A stretch of DNA of 34,027 bases, from the NCBI RefSeq assembly GCF_003287285.1, contig NZ_QMIG01000047.1, positions 1 through 34,027 of the forward strand. Direction: 5' to 3'. The translations under genes were made by a program, and so were the position numbers. The stretch comes from Phytoactinopolyspora halophila (GTDB lineage Bacteria; Actinomycetota; Actinomycetes; Jiangellales; Jiangellaceae). Shown one piece after another: positions 24,955-33,354 of this stretch (its first letter is position 1; each line of letters starts with the position of its first letter). A model generated the notes under the pieces. The model did not search any database and was not told the DNA's origin. It saw only the letters and a list, made by a program, of their open reading frames with translations.

Positions 24955-26490
24955 TCACTCCAACCGCGAGATCCGGACGGCGTCCGCGATCACGTAGCCT
25001 TCACCGGACGTCCAGCGGCTCACGCCGACAACCTGCTGGTATCCGCCATCGAACGAGAACGTGCCCAGCCTGTGCCACTGGCCACCTCCCGTACGCTGAT
25101 TGACGTGCACGCTCTGGTTGCCGCCGGACGCGGCCACCACATAGGGCGTTCTGTCGTTGTACCCGGAGTTGGCCGGGTACCAGGCTTCGATCCGGTACGT
25201 TCCGGCTTGGGGCAGGTCGGCCGAGTACCACGCCGGGTCGGACACCGGCTCCGGTGTGTTGAATCCGTACTCGTCGCCGTACTTCTGATCCGACCAGGAC
25301 GAGAAGTCCCAGCTGTCTCCGGCACTGAAATCCGGCGAGGTGGCGTCGACGACGACGTCCCATACGACCTCGCCCTCGTCGTCCTCGTTGACGTATCTGA
25401 TGTACTTGTTCCAGTCCCAGATCTGGCCCGGGCACGGCGTGGACGACACCTCGTTGTGCCCCACGATGTAATCCCTGGTCTTCGGGATGCCGTACTGGTC
25501 GCAGATGTAGCGGGTGAGGGCCGCCGAGGAGCGGTACATCTCCTCGGTGTACCACTCCGGCTCGTCGAACCATCCCTCGTGCTCGATGCCGATGCCGCGC
25601 TGGTTGTAGTACGAGTTGCCCGCGTGCCATGCGATGTCGCTGTGCCGGACCATCTGCGTGATCTGCCCGTCCGAGGAGCGGATGCAGTAGTGAGCGGACA
25701 CGTTCGAACTCGAATTCTTGAACCACGAGATGCTGCCCGCATACGTCCCTTGCATCACATGTATGACGACGTAGTTGATCGGGTAGCTGCCGGGCCGGTT
25801 CGACGAGGTGTAGTTGCTCGAGTGCGCCGAATCCCAGCGCGCTCCGGGGTAGTCGACAGCACTTGACAGGATCCTCGGCCCGCTCGCCACTCCACTCCGG
25901 TCGGGCTCGACCGGTGTCGGATCGACGACGACACCTCTCTTGTCCACTCCCGTCCAGAGGGCGTCATACACGGCGTCCGCATACAACCGCATGACGGACG
26001 ATTCGTCGGCTCCGGAGTAGCGCGCCACCACGGGATACCACGCCCCGAGGTCGCTGCGATCTCCACTGGACATACCGGCGTCGTCGGCGTACTCGCGGAG
26101 CACGGCAGCCGCGCCGTCGATGTTGACGCCGGCCTCGGCCTTCAGCGCACTCTCAGAGCGGCCGGTCAGTTCGGCCGCTTCCGGCAGCGTTTCGTGCGCT
26201 GAGTTCTTGACCAGGTGCATGATGCCGAAGCCGTTGGTCCTGCTCGGCTCGTCGTAGTTGTTCAGCCGCGTCTCCGCATAGCCGATCGCGACCAGAAGAT
26301 CGCGAGGCACGCCGTGCTTGGCCGCAGCCGCGTCGAATGCTCGTGCCAGGCCACGAGCCGCCACTCGGGCATGCGCCGGAAGGGTGACTCCCGAGGTGCC
26401 GGCGACGGCTCCGAGGAGCGCGCCGCCTCCCAGCATGAGCGCACGGCGGCGACTGAAAGCCCGGGACGTGGACGAGGGGTCTGGGGGCAT
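24955..26490 (-). CDS. Tat-exported N-acetylmuramoyl-L-alanine amidase with golvesin/Xly-like C-domain
   Basis: 511 residues from the ATG at 26490, set by GGAGGAGGAA 3 nt upstream; the frame is open back to 26544. A twin-arginine signal (SRRRALMLGGGALLGAVAG, residues 13-31) leads to a lysozyme/transglycosylase-like helical domain (about 45-190: LARAFDAAAAKHGVPRDLLV, IGYAETRLNNYDEPSRTNGF). An amidase-2 domain follows (about 235-365), with zinc-ligand candidates His244 (VVIHVMQG), His345 (VGHNEV) and Cys353 (TPCPG), and the EHEG motif. The C-terminus (380-511: VVDATSPDFS, WYPANSGYNDRTPYVV, VIADAVRISRLE) is the beta-rich golvesin/Xly-type domain, probably substrate-binding. It would cut peptide side chains from peptidoglycan outside the cell. 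Confidence 0.93.
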   Translation of the reverse strand: MPPDPSSTSRAFSRRRALMLGGGALLGAVAGTSGVTLPAHARVAARGLARAFDAAAAKHGVPRDLLVAIGYAETRLNNYDEPSRTNGFGIMHLVKNSAHETLPEAAELTGRSESALKAEAGVNIDGAAAVLREYADDAGMSSGDRSDLGAWYPVVARYSGADESSVMRLYADAVYDALWTGVDKRGVVVDPTPVEPDRSGVASGPRILSSAVDYPGARWDSAHSSNYTSSNRPGSYPINYVVIHVMQGTYAGSISWFKNSSSNVSAHYCIRSSDGQITQMVRHSDIAWHAGNSYYNQRGIGIEHEGWFDEPEWYTEEMYRSSAALTRYICDQYGIPKTRDYIVGHNEVSSTPCPGQIWDWNKYIRYVNEDDEGEVVWDVVVDATSPDFSAGDSWDFSSWSDQKYGDEYGFNTPEPVSDPAWYSADLPQAGTYRIEAWYPANSGYNDRTPYVVAASGGNQSVHVNQRTGGGQWHRLGTFSFDGGYQQVVGVSRWTSGEGYVIADAVRISRLE

Positions 26491-26582
26491 AGATTCCTCC
26501 TCCAGGTCGAAGTATTTATGGGGTGGATTGGAATATATTCGCAAAATTGCGCCTCGTCGACCCCCTGAAGGAGAATTCTTTT

Positions 26583-28097
26583 CTAACGGTCACCCCCGTC
26601 ACCATGAAGTAGCCGGGGGGAATCTGAACCCAATCCCGCTTGCACGGCAGCAAGCAACGCCCGAACTCCACGTTCGAGTTCCGCGCGCTCGGCAGGACCC
26701 CCATAACCGAGAGTTACACCCGCCACCTCCGGAGAGTCGGAACAACATCGAGACAGGCTATCGATGCCGACGCCGTTTTCTCGCGCGACATCGACGATTC
26801 GGCTTTCGAGCTCCACATCACCGAGCGGAACTGCCACATGCGCGCCTGCTCGATCCCCCATCACCTTGTGCCCGCTCTCCTCGAGCATCCGGACCACCAG
26901 CTCGCGCCGCGCCGTCAGCTCCCGGCGGACACGGCGGAGGTGGCGAGCGAGATCACCGCTCTCGGCCAGCGCCACGAGCACCTGCTGGCCGGCGGGTGCG
27001 GGCGAGGCCCCGGCCATGAGCCGACGTTCCAGGATCGCATCGGCCACAGCGGGAGGCGCCACCATCCACCCCACGCCCAGCGTTGGTGAAACGATCTTGC
27101 TGGTCGTGCCGAGATGAACGACGACGTCGGAGCCGACCGAGGCCAGGACCGGCAGCGGCGCGACGTCATGGCGCAGTTCGCCGTCATAGTCGTCCTCGAT
27201 GATCCACACACCACGCTGCCGCGCCCATTCCACCAATGCGACGCGCCGATTCGCGGGCAATCTGGCACCCAGCGGATACTGATGCGCTGGCGTGCAGTAG
27301 ACCGCCTGGACACCCTCGGGAAGCGCCTCGACCACCAGGCCATCGCGATCCACCGGCATCGGCCGAACATTCAGACCGGCCACCCGAAACGCCGCCACCA
27401 CCCGTGCGTAGCCGGGTTCTTCAACGGCGACGGTATCACCGGGCCGCAGCACGGTCGTGGCCAGTTCTCCCACCGCAGCCGTGGTTCCCGACGTCGCCAG
27501 GACGGTACTTCCCTCGACCGCCAATCCACGATGGCGTAGCAGGTGTTCCTCGACCACGCTCCGGTACGCCAGCAGCCCGGCCCGCCTCGGGTGCCGGTCC
27601 GGAGGCGCGTCCGCCGCACGCCGCCACGCCCGGCGCCAGACGTGTGCGGGCAGGCCGGCGACCCAAGGCACCCCCGGTCCGAGATCGATGTCTACGTCGG
27701 GCTCGCCACTTCGATCGGGCGCACCACGTGCCGGTACGGGACCCGACCTCGGCGCCCGGCTCTCCGGCGGCAGGTTCCCCGTCGGCGGGCTCCCCGGCGG
27801 GCTCTCCAGAGTCGAGCTCTCCCGCAGTGACGGCGGGATCGCCGACGACGGCGCCGTCGCCACGAACGTTCCGGAACCGTGCCGCGCGACAATCCACCCT
27901 TCAGAATAGAGCTGTTCATATGCCGCTGCGGTGACGGTACGGCTGACTCCGAGCCCCGCCGCCAGCTCGCGCGTCGATGGCAACCGGTCGCCCGCGCTCA
28001 CGATGCCCTGCGCCGCCGCCCCGCGCAGCTGGTCGGCCACTTGGCGAGACAGCGGAGTCGGCGCGGCCCGGTCAAGGATGATCGGCACATCTGTCAT
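26583..28097 (-). CDS. MocR/PdxR-type regulator (GntR helix-turn-helix plus aminotransferase fold)
   Basis: 504 residues from the ATG at 28097 (MTDVPIILDRAAPTPLSRQV). Residues 13-80 form a GntR winged helix-turn-helix (QVADQLRGAAAQGIVSAGDRLPSTRELAAGLGVSRTVTAAAYEQL). Residues 84-135 are a Pro/Ser/Gly linker and the rest is a fold-type I aminotransferase domain. The PLP lysine is Lys334 in LGTTSKIVSPTLGVGWM, preceded by IIEDDYDGELRHD. MocR-type proteins sense PLP or an amino-acid aldimine; the neighbouring flavin/PNPOx-like gene suggests vitamin B6 metabolism. An upstream ATG (28112) lies in the first operator box, and no ribosome-binding site is evident for either start. It is divergent from the PNPOx-like gene and 92 bp upstream of the amidase on the same strand. 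Confidence 0.93.
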   Translation of the reverse strand: MTDVPIILDRAAPTPLSRQVADQLRGAAAQGIVSAGDRLPSTRELAAGLGVSRTVTAAAYEQLYSEGWIVARHGSGTFVATAPSSAIPPSLRESSTLESPPGSPPTGNLPPESRAPRSGPVPARGAPDRSGEPDVDIDLGPGVPWVAGLPAHVWRRAWRRAADAPPDRHPRRAGLLAYRSVVEEHLLRHRGLAVEGSTVLATSGTTAAVGELATTVLRPGDTVAVEEPGYARVVAAFRVAGLNVRPMPVDRDGLVVEALPEGVQAVYCTPAHQYPLGARLPANRRVALVEWARQRGVWIIEDDYDGELRHDVAPLPVLASVGSDVVVHLGTTSKIVSPTLGVGWMVAPPAVADAILERRLMAGASPAPAGQQVLVALAESGDLARHLRRVRRELTARRELVVRMLEESGHKVMGDRAGAHVAVPLGDVELESRIVDVARENGVGIDSLSRCCSDSPEVAGVTLGYGGPAERAELERGVRALLAAVQAGLGSDSPRLLHGDGGDR

Positions 28098-28106
28098 GAT
28101 CGAAAG

Positions 28107-28170
28107 TGGCATTCCGGAATCGTCGACAATTGGACGTTCCAGAATGCCATGCCGGGCGACATCCTGGAAT
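28107..28170. promoter_or_regulatory. MocR operator array: three 10-bp boxes at 25-bp spacing
   Basis: ATTCCGGAAT (28111-28120), GTTCCAGAAT (28136-28145) and ATCCTGGAAT (28161-28170) begin exactly 25 bp apart in the gap between the divergent mocR-like and PNPOx-like genes. TGGCATTC (28107) and GAATGCCA (28142) also form an inverted pair around boxes 1-2. The third box ends one base before the GTG of the plus-strand gene. Confidence 0.75.
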
Positions 28171-28171
28171 C

Positions 28172-28909
28172 GTGACCGATCGAAGCCGCACGACATCGAC
28201 GACCACCGGCCAGGACGTGCCCCTCTCCCCCACGCCACGCAGCGTGATCAAACGCGGACGCGAGCGCGCACAGACTGACCGCGCGCAGCTCTACGCCGTT
28301 CTGGATTCCTGTCTCGTGTGCCATCTCGGCATCATCCACGACGCCGCTCCCGTGGTGCTGCCCACCGGCTATGGCCGCGAGGGCGACACTCTCTATCTGC
28401 ACGGCTCCACCGGCTCGGCAAGCCTCATGGCCGCCTCCCGGGGCGTCCCGGTCAGCGTCGCTGTGACCCGCCTGGACGGCATCGTCTACGCGCGCTCGGT
28501 GTTTCACCACTCCATGAACTATTCCAGCGCGGTGATTCACGGCGTCCCCGCACCGGTCACCGATCCAGAAGAGAAGCTGCACGCGCTCCGCGTCGTCACC
28601 GAGCACCTGGCGCCCGGCTCGTGGACCCACGCTCGCCAGCCCACCCGAAAGGAACTGGCGGCCACCGCCGTGCTGGCGCTCTCGCTGCACGACGCATCGG
28701 TGAAGCTGCGTTCTGGGCCACCCGGCGACGATGACGACGACGTCACCGGCCACGACGGCTGGGCCGGCGTGCTTCCCTTGCATCACATGTGGGGCACGCC
28801 CGAGTCGTGTCCCCTACTACCCGACGACGTGCCCGTGCCACCGCACGTCACGCGGCGGTCCACCCCGTCTCCGCCGCCCACCGATCCGCACGCTGCAGCG
28901 CACCGGTGA
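28172..28909 (+). CDS. PNPOx-like flavin-binding protein (pyridoxamine 5'-phosphate oxidase family)
   Basis: 245 residues from the GTG at 28172. Residues 20-170 show the split-barrel flavin-binding pattern of the pyridoxamine-oxidase-2/NimA-like group: VIKRGRERAQTDRAQLYAVLD, VVLPTGYGREGDTLYLHGSTGSASLMAASRG, FHHSMNYSSAVIHG and WTHARQPTRKEL. Members bind FMN or F420; whether this one oxidises pyridoxamine phosphate is not known. It shares the operator array with the divergent mocR-like gene, so it is probably its target. The Pro/Asp-rich C-terminus overlaps the end of convergent coaE by 62 nt. Confidence 0.9.
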   Translation: MTDRSRTTSTTTGQDVPLSPTPRSVIKRGRERAQTDRAQLYAVLDSCLVCHLGIIHDAAPVVLPTGYGREGDTLYLHGSTGSASLMAASRGVPVSVAVTRLDGIVYARSVFHHSMNYSSAVIHGVPAPVTDPEEKLHALRVVTEHLAPGSWTHARQPTRKELAATAVLALSLHDASVKLRSGPPGDDDDDVTGHDGWAGVLPLHHMWGTPESCPLLPDDVPVPPHVTRRSTPSPPPTDPHAAAHR

Positions 28910-30053
28910 TCCACGGAGTCTTGTCAGCCGCGTAGTCGTCGATGGTGGTGTACGTGCTCGCGGCCAGATCCCGCTTCAACGCGGCGTACTCCGCCACAGC
29001 CGCGGGTGTCGCTCGTAGCCAATCCCGCAGCAGCAGCACGTCTCGCCAGGCCGGCGACTCCTTCGGGCGGATGTGCACGTTCACCGCCCGGGCCGGGTCG
29101 GCATTCACGGCGAGCGCCTTGGCGAGCGTGCTGCCATCGCGCCCGGTGTCGACGCTGCCCCCGGGCATGCCTGCAGGCATATCCCGCGCAACCGGCACGA
29201 GACCGGCATCGAGCAGCTCTGCGGCCATCGCCTCCGCCGCGTCCACGTCGTCGACCACGACCTGGAGATCGATGACGTCCTTGGCCGGCAGGCCCGGCAC
29301 GGCAGTGGAACCGACGTGATCCACGCGGTGGGCACGCCCCCCGGCGACGTGCTGGATGCGCGCCGTCAGCCGCGCAGCCTCCTCTGGCCAGCGTGGATCC
29401 GCGTCGACGATCACCGGTTGCGACGGTCGCGCGGCCGGACGACGCCGCCGGCAGTTCTCCTCGAACGGAACCAACCGGGTACGCCACAGATCGTCGACGT
29501 CGGCCAGCGTCTGCTCGACCGCTCCGGAATTGTCCAGCCACACGTCGGCTACCTGGCGCCGCTCGTCGTCATCGGACTGCGCCCGAATCCGCGACCACGC
29601 GTCTCGCTCATCCATACCGCGATCGCCCGCCAGCCGCCGCAGGCGCTGCTCCTCAGTTGCCCCGACGACGATGACCAGCGGGTACGCCGGCGCGAGACCG
29701 TTCTCGACGAGCAGTGGTATGTCCTCGACGACGATGGCGTCCGCCGGGGCTCCGGCCACTATCTCCCGTCGCCTCTCGTGGACACGCGGGTGGATGATCG
29801 CGTTGAGCGCCGCACGACGCTCGTCGTTCCCGAACACCAGTTGGCCGAGCGCGGCACGGTCGAGCGTGCCGCCGTCAGTGATCACGCCGCTTCCGAACTC
29901 CTCGATCACTGCTTCGAGCCCATCAGTGCCCGGCGCCACCACCTCTCGTGCGAGCTCGTCGGCGTCGATCACCAGCGCGCCGTGCTCCCCTAACCGGCGA
30001 GCCACCGTGGACTTTCCCGAACCGATTCCACCGGTCAGTCCGACGCGCAGCAT
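28848..30053 (-). CDS. coaE: Dephospho-CoA kinase fused to GrpB/UPF0157 domain
   Basis: CoaE phosphorylates dephospho-CoA in the last step of CoA synthesis. The P-loop GLTGGIGSGKSTVARRLG is at residues 5-22, followed by IDADELAREVV and the helical lid (GDRGMDERDAWSRIRAQ). Residues about 212-395 are a GrpB domain (VDHVGSTAVPGLPAKDVIDLQV, NVHIRPKESPAWRDVLLLRDWLR), the same fusion known in Mycobacterium CoaE. I choose the ATG at 30053 (MLRVGLTGG, 401 residues) since family members start here and TACGAT ends 7 nt before it; an ATG three codons earlier (30062) is the alternative. Confidence 0.95.
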   Translation of the reverse strand: MLRVGLTGGIGSGKSTVARRLGEHGALVIDADELAREVVAPGTDGLEAVIEEFGSGVITDGGTLDRAALGQLVFGNDERRAALNAIIHPRVHERRREIVAGAPADAIVVEDIPLLVENGLAPAYPLVIVVGATEEQRLRRLAGDRGMDERDAWSRIRAQSDDDERRQVADVWLDNSGAVEQTLADVDDLWRTRLVPFEENCRRRRPAARPSQPVIVDADPRWPEEAARLTARIQHVAGGRAHRVDHVGSTAVPGLPAKDVIDLQVVVDDVDAAEAMAAELLDAGLVPVARDMPAGMPGGSVDTGRDGSTLAKALAVNADPARAVNVHIRPKESPAWRDVLLLRDWLRATPAAVAEYAALKRDLAASTYTTIDDYAADKTPWITGALQRADRWAAETGWTAA

Positions 30054-30060
30054 GGGCCGC

Positions 30061-30066
30061 ATCGTA
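30061..30066 (-). promoter_or_regulatory. -10 hexamer of coaE (leaderless candidate)
   Basis: TACGAT on the minus strand, then 7 nt, then the coaE ATG at 30053. No good -35 or ribosome-binding site is seen. Confidence 0.35.
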
Positions 30067-30109
30067 TCGTCCGGCCAGGAACTCCCGCGATGACACCTCG
30101 CGGGGTTGG

Positions 30110-30895
30110 TCAGGAATCGTCGGCGTCGCCGTCACCACCGTCGCCGTCGTCGGCATCGCCCTCGTCGCCGTCGTCGTCGGGATCGCCCTCGTCGCCGTCG
30201 TCGCCGTCGTCCGCGTCGTCGGCGGCATCCTCGGTAGGAGGCGAATCCTCGACATCGAGCAACTCGCCGGCAAGTTCGAGGATCACGACCACTTCGGCGT
30301 CCTCGGGCACCAAATCACGCATCAGCGTGATCACGTAGGTCCGAACACCTTCGGCAACGATGAACGTAACCTCGTCATCGCCGGCAAGCAGATATCCCTC
30401 ACGCCCGCCGATCGTCTGTGGTTCGACATCACGCGACGTCGCACCCAGCGTGGTGTCGATGCGCCCGGCCGCGGTTTCCTCGTCAACATACGAACTGACC
30501 GCGATCTCGACAGCTGGCTGGGGATCTTCCTCAGGTGACGGGGACGGAGATGCCGTCTCATCGGCCGTCGGCACCCCATACATGCAGGTGAGCCGCCCGG
30601 TCCTGCCGGAACTTTCGAGGAAGTCGTCGTTGTAGATCCGGCGGGTCTCACCATCCAGCGAGGCCTGCACGATCTGCACGACGCGGCCGGCGGTGAAAAG
30701 CTCGGAACACTCGAACGGAACGGAGACATCCGATTCGTCGGGTGTGGGCTCGGTCGTCTCCGCGGCATCGGTCTCCGTGGAGGTCTCGTCTGGAACCTCT
30801 GGGACTTCAGGCTCTTCGCGTTCGGTGCATCCCGCCACAACCAGCGCGGCCGGAATCACCGCCGCACCGATGGCACGTCGCAGAACTAGAGTCAC
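30110..30895 (-). CDS. Lipoprotein with DUF3558-like domain and Asp/Gly-rich tail
   Basis: 261 residues from the GTG at 30895 (MTLVLRRAIGAAVIPAALVVAGC); an ATG at 30910 would add five residues. The lipobox VAGC is followed by an acidic Glu/Thr/Pro linker. A globular part (about 60-220) with paired cysteines follows (FECSELFTAGRVVQIV and GRLTCMYG), reminiscent of DUF3558-type actinobacterial lipoproteins. The last 35 residues are almost only Asp, Gly, Glu and Ala, encoded by a GTC/GCC microsatellite (30117-30230). Exported and membrane-anchored; the tail could bind cations or the wall. A TATCTT hexamer ends 6 nt before the GTG. Confidence 0.85.
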   Translation of the reverse strand: MTLVLRRAIGAAVIPAALVVAGCTEREEPEVPEVPDETSTETDAAETTEPTPDESDVSVPFECSELFTAGRVVQIVQASLDGETRRIYNDDFLESSGRTGRLTCMYGVPTADETASPSPSPEEDPQPAVEIAVSSYVDEETAAGRIDTTLGATSRDVEPQTIGGREGYLLAGDDEVTFIVAEGVRTYVITLMRDLVPEDAEVVVILELAGELLDVEDSPPTEDAADDADDGDDGDEGDPDDDGDEGDADDGDGGDGDADDS

Positions 30896-30901
30896 GGGCC
30901 A

Positions 30902-30907
30902 AAGATA
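30902..30907 (-). promoter_or_regulatory. -10 hexamer of the Asp-tailed lipoprotein gene
   Basis: TATCTT on the minus strand followed by 6 nt and the GTG at 30895; it overlaps codons 2-3 of the alternative ATG start at 30910, which argues for the GTG. Confidence 0.35.
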
Positions 30908-30972
30908 CATCGTCGATGCGCTGACGCAGCAGCCCCGTGAGCTGCACCTTTAAAGGATCTTGGGACATACGC

Positions 30973-31013
30973 CGACGCTCCGGCGCCACCATCGAAGGGG
31001 CGCCGGAGCGTCG
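30973..31013 (-). terminator. 15-bp perfect hairpin terminating rpsA
   Basis: CGACGCTCCGGCGCC (30973-30987) and GGCGCCGGAGCGTCG (30999-31013) pair perfectly around 11 nt, beginning 57 nt after the rpsA stop. Confidence 0.82.
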
Positions 31014-31069
31014 ATGATACAGGTCGAGCGTGGCTGCCGGACCTCGTCCAAGAGTGAGTGTCCCCGGAA

Positions 31070-32554
31070 TCAGTCTCCGGTCAGCTTCTCCCGGAGTGCC
31101 TGCAGCGCTTCGTCGGAAGCGAGGGTTCCCTCGTCGACCTTCGGCTCGGGCTCCTGCGACGCGTACTCCGTCGGGTTCTCTTCCCGGGCCTCGGCATCGG
31201 CCTCCTGCGCGCTCTGAATCTGCGCCTTGTGAGCCTCCCAGCGCGCGTGGGCCTCGGCATACTGCCGTTCCCATTCGGCGCGCTGCTGCTCGTAACCGGG
31301 AAGCCAGTCGTTGGACTCGGGGTCGAAACCTTCGGGGTACTTATAGTTGCCGTGTTCGTCGTAGTCGGCTGCCATGCCGTAGAGCGTCGGGTCGAAATGC
31401 TCGGTGACATGTTCGGCCGTCTCGCCCTCGTTGGCCTGCTTCAGCGACAGCGAGATGCGGCGACGCTCCAGGTCTATGTCGATGACCTTGACCATGCAGT
31501 CCGAGCCGACCTCGACGACCTGCTCGGGTACCTCCACGTGCCGCTCAGCGAGCTCGGAGATGTGCACCAGGCCCTCGATGCCGTCCTCGACGCGGACGAA
31601 CGCACCGAACGGCACCAGTTTGGTGACCTTGCCCGGCACGATCTGCCCGATCTGGTGAGTACGGGCGAACTGCTGCCAGGGATCCTCGAGCGTTGCCTTG
31701 AGCGACAGCGAAACACGCTCGCGGTCCATGTCGACCTCGAGGACCTCGACCGTGACCTCCTGGCCGACCTCCACAACCTCGGACGGGTGGTCGATGTGCT
31801 TCCAGGACAGCTCGGACACGTGCACCAGACCGTCGACACCGCCGAGATCCACGAACGCACCGAAGTTCACGATCGAGGAAACCACACCCGAGCGGATCTG
31901 GCCCTTCTGCAGAGTCTGCAGGAACGTGGAGCGGACCTCGGATTGCGTCTGCTCAAGCCAGGCGCGGCGCGAGAGGACGACGTTGTTGCGGTTCTTGTCC
32001 AGCTCTATGATCTTGGCCTCGATCTCCCGGCCGACGTAGGGCTGCAGGTCCCGGACACGCCGCATCTCCACGAGGGAGGCAGGCAAGAAACCACGCAAGC
32101 CGATGTCGAGAATGAGGCCACCCTTGACGACCTCGATGACGGTGCCGGCCACCACACCGTCGGCTTCCTTGATCGCCTCGATCTTGCCCCAGGCGCGCTC
32201 GTACTGGGCGCGCTTCTTCGACAAGATCAGTCGACCTTCCTTGTCCTCCTTCTGCAGGACAAGGGCCTCCACCTCGTCGCCGACGGCGACGACCTCGTGA
32301 GGATCGACGTCGTGTTTGATCGAGAGCTCACGGGAAGGGATCACGCCCTCGGTCTTGTAACCGATGTCGAGCAGGACCTCGTCCCGGTCGACTTTGACGA
32401 CGGTTCCGGACACGATGTCCCCGTCATTGAAGTACTTGATGGTCTCGTCGATCGCGGCGAGGAAGGCCTCCGCGGACCCAACGTCGTTGACTGCTACCTG
32501 CGGGGACGCAGGGGCCTTGGCAGTGGGGGTATCAGCCTCGATGCTGCTCGTCAT
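31070..32554 (-). CDS. rpsA: 30S ribosomal protein S1
   Basis: 494 residues with four S1 RNA-binding domains (about 45-114, 132-197, 218-286, 303-372); the third and fourth show the strong NFGAFVDLGGVDGLVHVSELS and PFGAFVRVEDGIEGLVHISEL motifs. The C-terminal 120 residues are charged and include GYEQQRAEWERQYAEAHARWEAHK. Four-domain S1 is the actinobacterial type. S1 helps place mRNA on the 30S subunit. The only purine-rich site, CCGGAG, is 12 nt before the ATG. Confidence 0.97.
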   Translation of the reverse strand: MTSSIEADTPTAKAPASPQVAVNDVGSAEAFLAAIDETIKYFNDGDIVSGTVVKVDRDEVLLDIGYKTEGVIPSRELSIKHDVDPHEVVAVGDEVEALVLQKEDKEGRLILSKKRAQYERAWGKIEAIKEADGVVAGTVIEVVKGGLILDIGLRGFLPASLVEMRRVRDLQPYVGREIEAKIIELDKNRNNVVLSRRAWLEQTQSEVRSTFLQTLQKGQIRSGVVSSIVNFGAFVDLGGVDGLVHVSELSWKHIDHPSEVVEVGQEVTVEVLEVDMDRERVSLSLKATLEDPWQQFARTHQIGQIVPGKVTKLVPFGAFVRVEDGIEGLVHISELAERHVEVPEQVVEVGSDCMVKVIDIDLERRRISLSLKQANEGETAEHVTEHFDPTLYGMAADYDEHGNYKYPEGFDPESNDWLPGYEQQRAEWERQYAEAHARWEAHKAQIQSAQEADAEAREENPTEYASQEPEPKVDEGTLASDEALQALREKLTGD

Positions 32555-33124
32555 GTGGTAGCGGGCTCCGGAAAAATCTGATCTCGTACCTTAACGCCAC
32601 GGGCCCTTTGTATCGCCGTGCCGAGGGACGGAAAACTTGCTTGTAAACAACCGGCCGACCGACATGAACGAGCGCGAGCCTGCTCGGTCCGAGGTCGCGC
32701 AGGCCCACAGCGCAAAGCAAAGGTTACCTGCCCGCAGGCCGCAGGGTCAATTATGTCCTGCAGAACAGATACTGACGCCAGCGTGACTCCATGTGTCAGG
32801 CATGCGCCCGACATGTCCAAGCGTTGTGTCTCGTACTTTACCAATCCATCAGCTCCACAGTCGTGCCGGGATGCGTCCTCCGGGATGGGACTCCCCGTAC
32901 CCGAGACACCTCGCCGAGAGGGGGCTCACCGCGAGCGGCTCCCTACGAGCGGGCACCCCCGCGAGCGGCTCCCCACGGCCGCACTCCCCTCCGACAGGGC
33001 TCGCCGAGAGGGGTTCCCCACGGCCGGCTCCCCACCGACAGGGCTCCTCACCGGCAGGGACGACACGTCCGGGATCAGCATTTTCGGATACTCGACCGTC
33101 CGTCGCGCAACGGACACTGGCTCC

Positions 33125-33286
33125 GCCCGCAATGCACGCCGGGCCCTCGCGCCGTGCACGCCGATGCGCCACACCGTGCACGCTGGTTCCACCCGCCATG
33201 CACGCTGGCTCCACCCGCCGTGCACGTTGGCTCCTCGTCCATAGACCCGTGTAAGCGCTTTCCAGCGTGGACTCAGCGTGCACGGC
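33125..33286 (+). repeat. Composite TGCACG/AAGCGCTT element, copy C
   Basis: Same order and orientation as copies A and B but diverged: an array of about five units centred on (A/C)(C/A)(C/A)(G/A)TGCACG(C/T), then GTAAGCGCTTTCC (palindrome AAGCGCTT at 33253-33260), then TCAGCGTGCACGGC (33273-33286). The palindrome-to-end gap is 12 nt here and 22 nt in copy A. Units such as CCACCCGCCATGCACGCTGG recur at roughly 22-bp spacing. Confidence 0.75.
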
Positions 33287-33354
33287 TGGCGATCTGCGCA
33301 CTCGCAGCCGCCGAGGGCAAGGAAGTTACAGCTACACGAGGCAAACACAGCACG

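Noticed and set aside
30110-30538. Hydrophobic plus-strand frame (VAVVGIALVAVV-like) opposite the Asp tail
   Set aside because: It is the complement of GAC/GGC codons of the real lipoprotein tail; such mirror-image hydrophobic runs are an expected artefact.
32672-32700. GCGCGA/TCGCGC hairpin in the rpsA leader as an S1 autoregulatory structure
   Set aside because: Only six outer pairs with a poorly pairing centre; not enough to claim a regulator.
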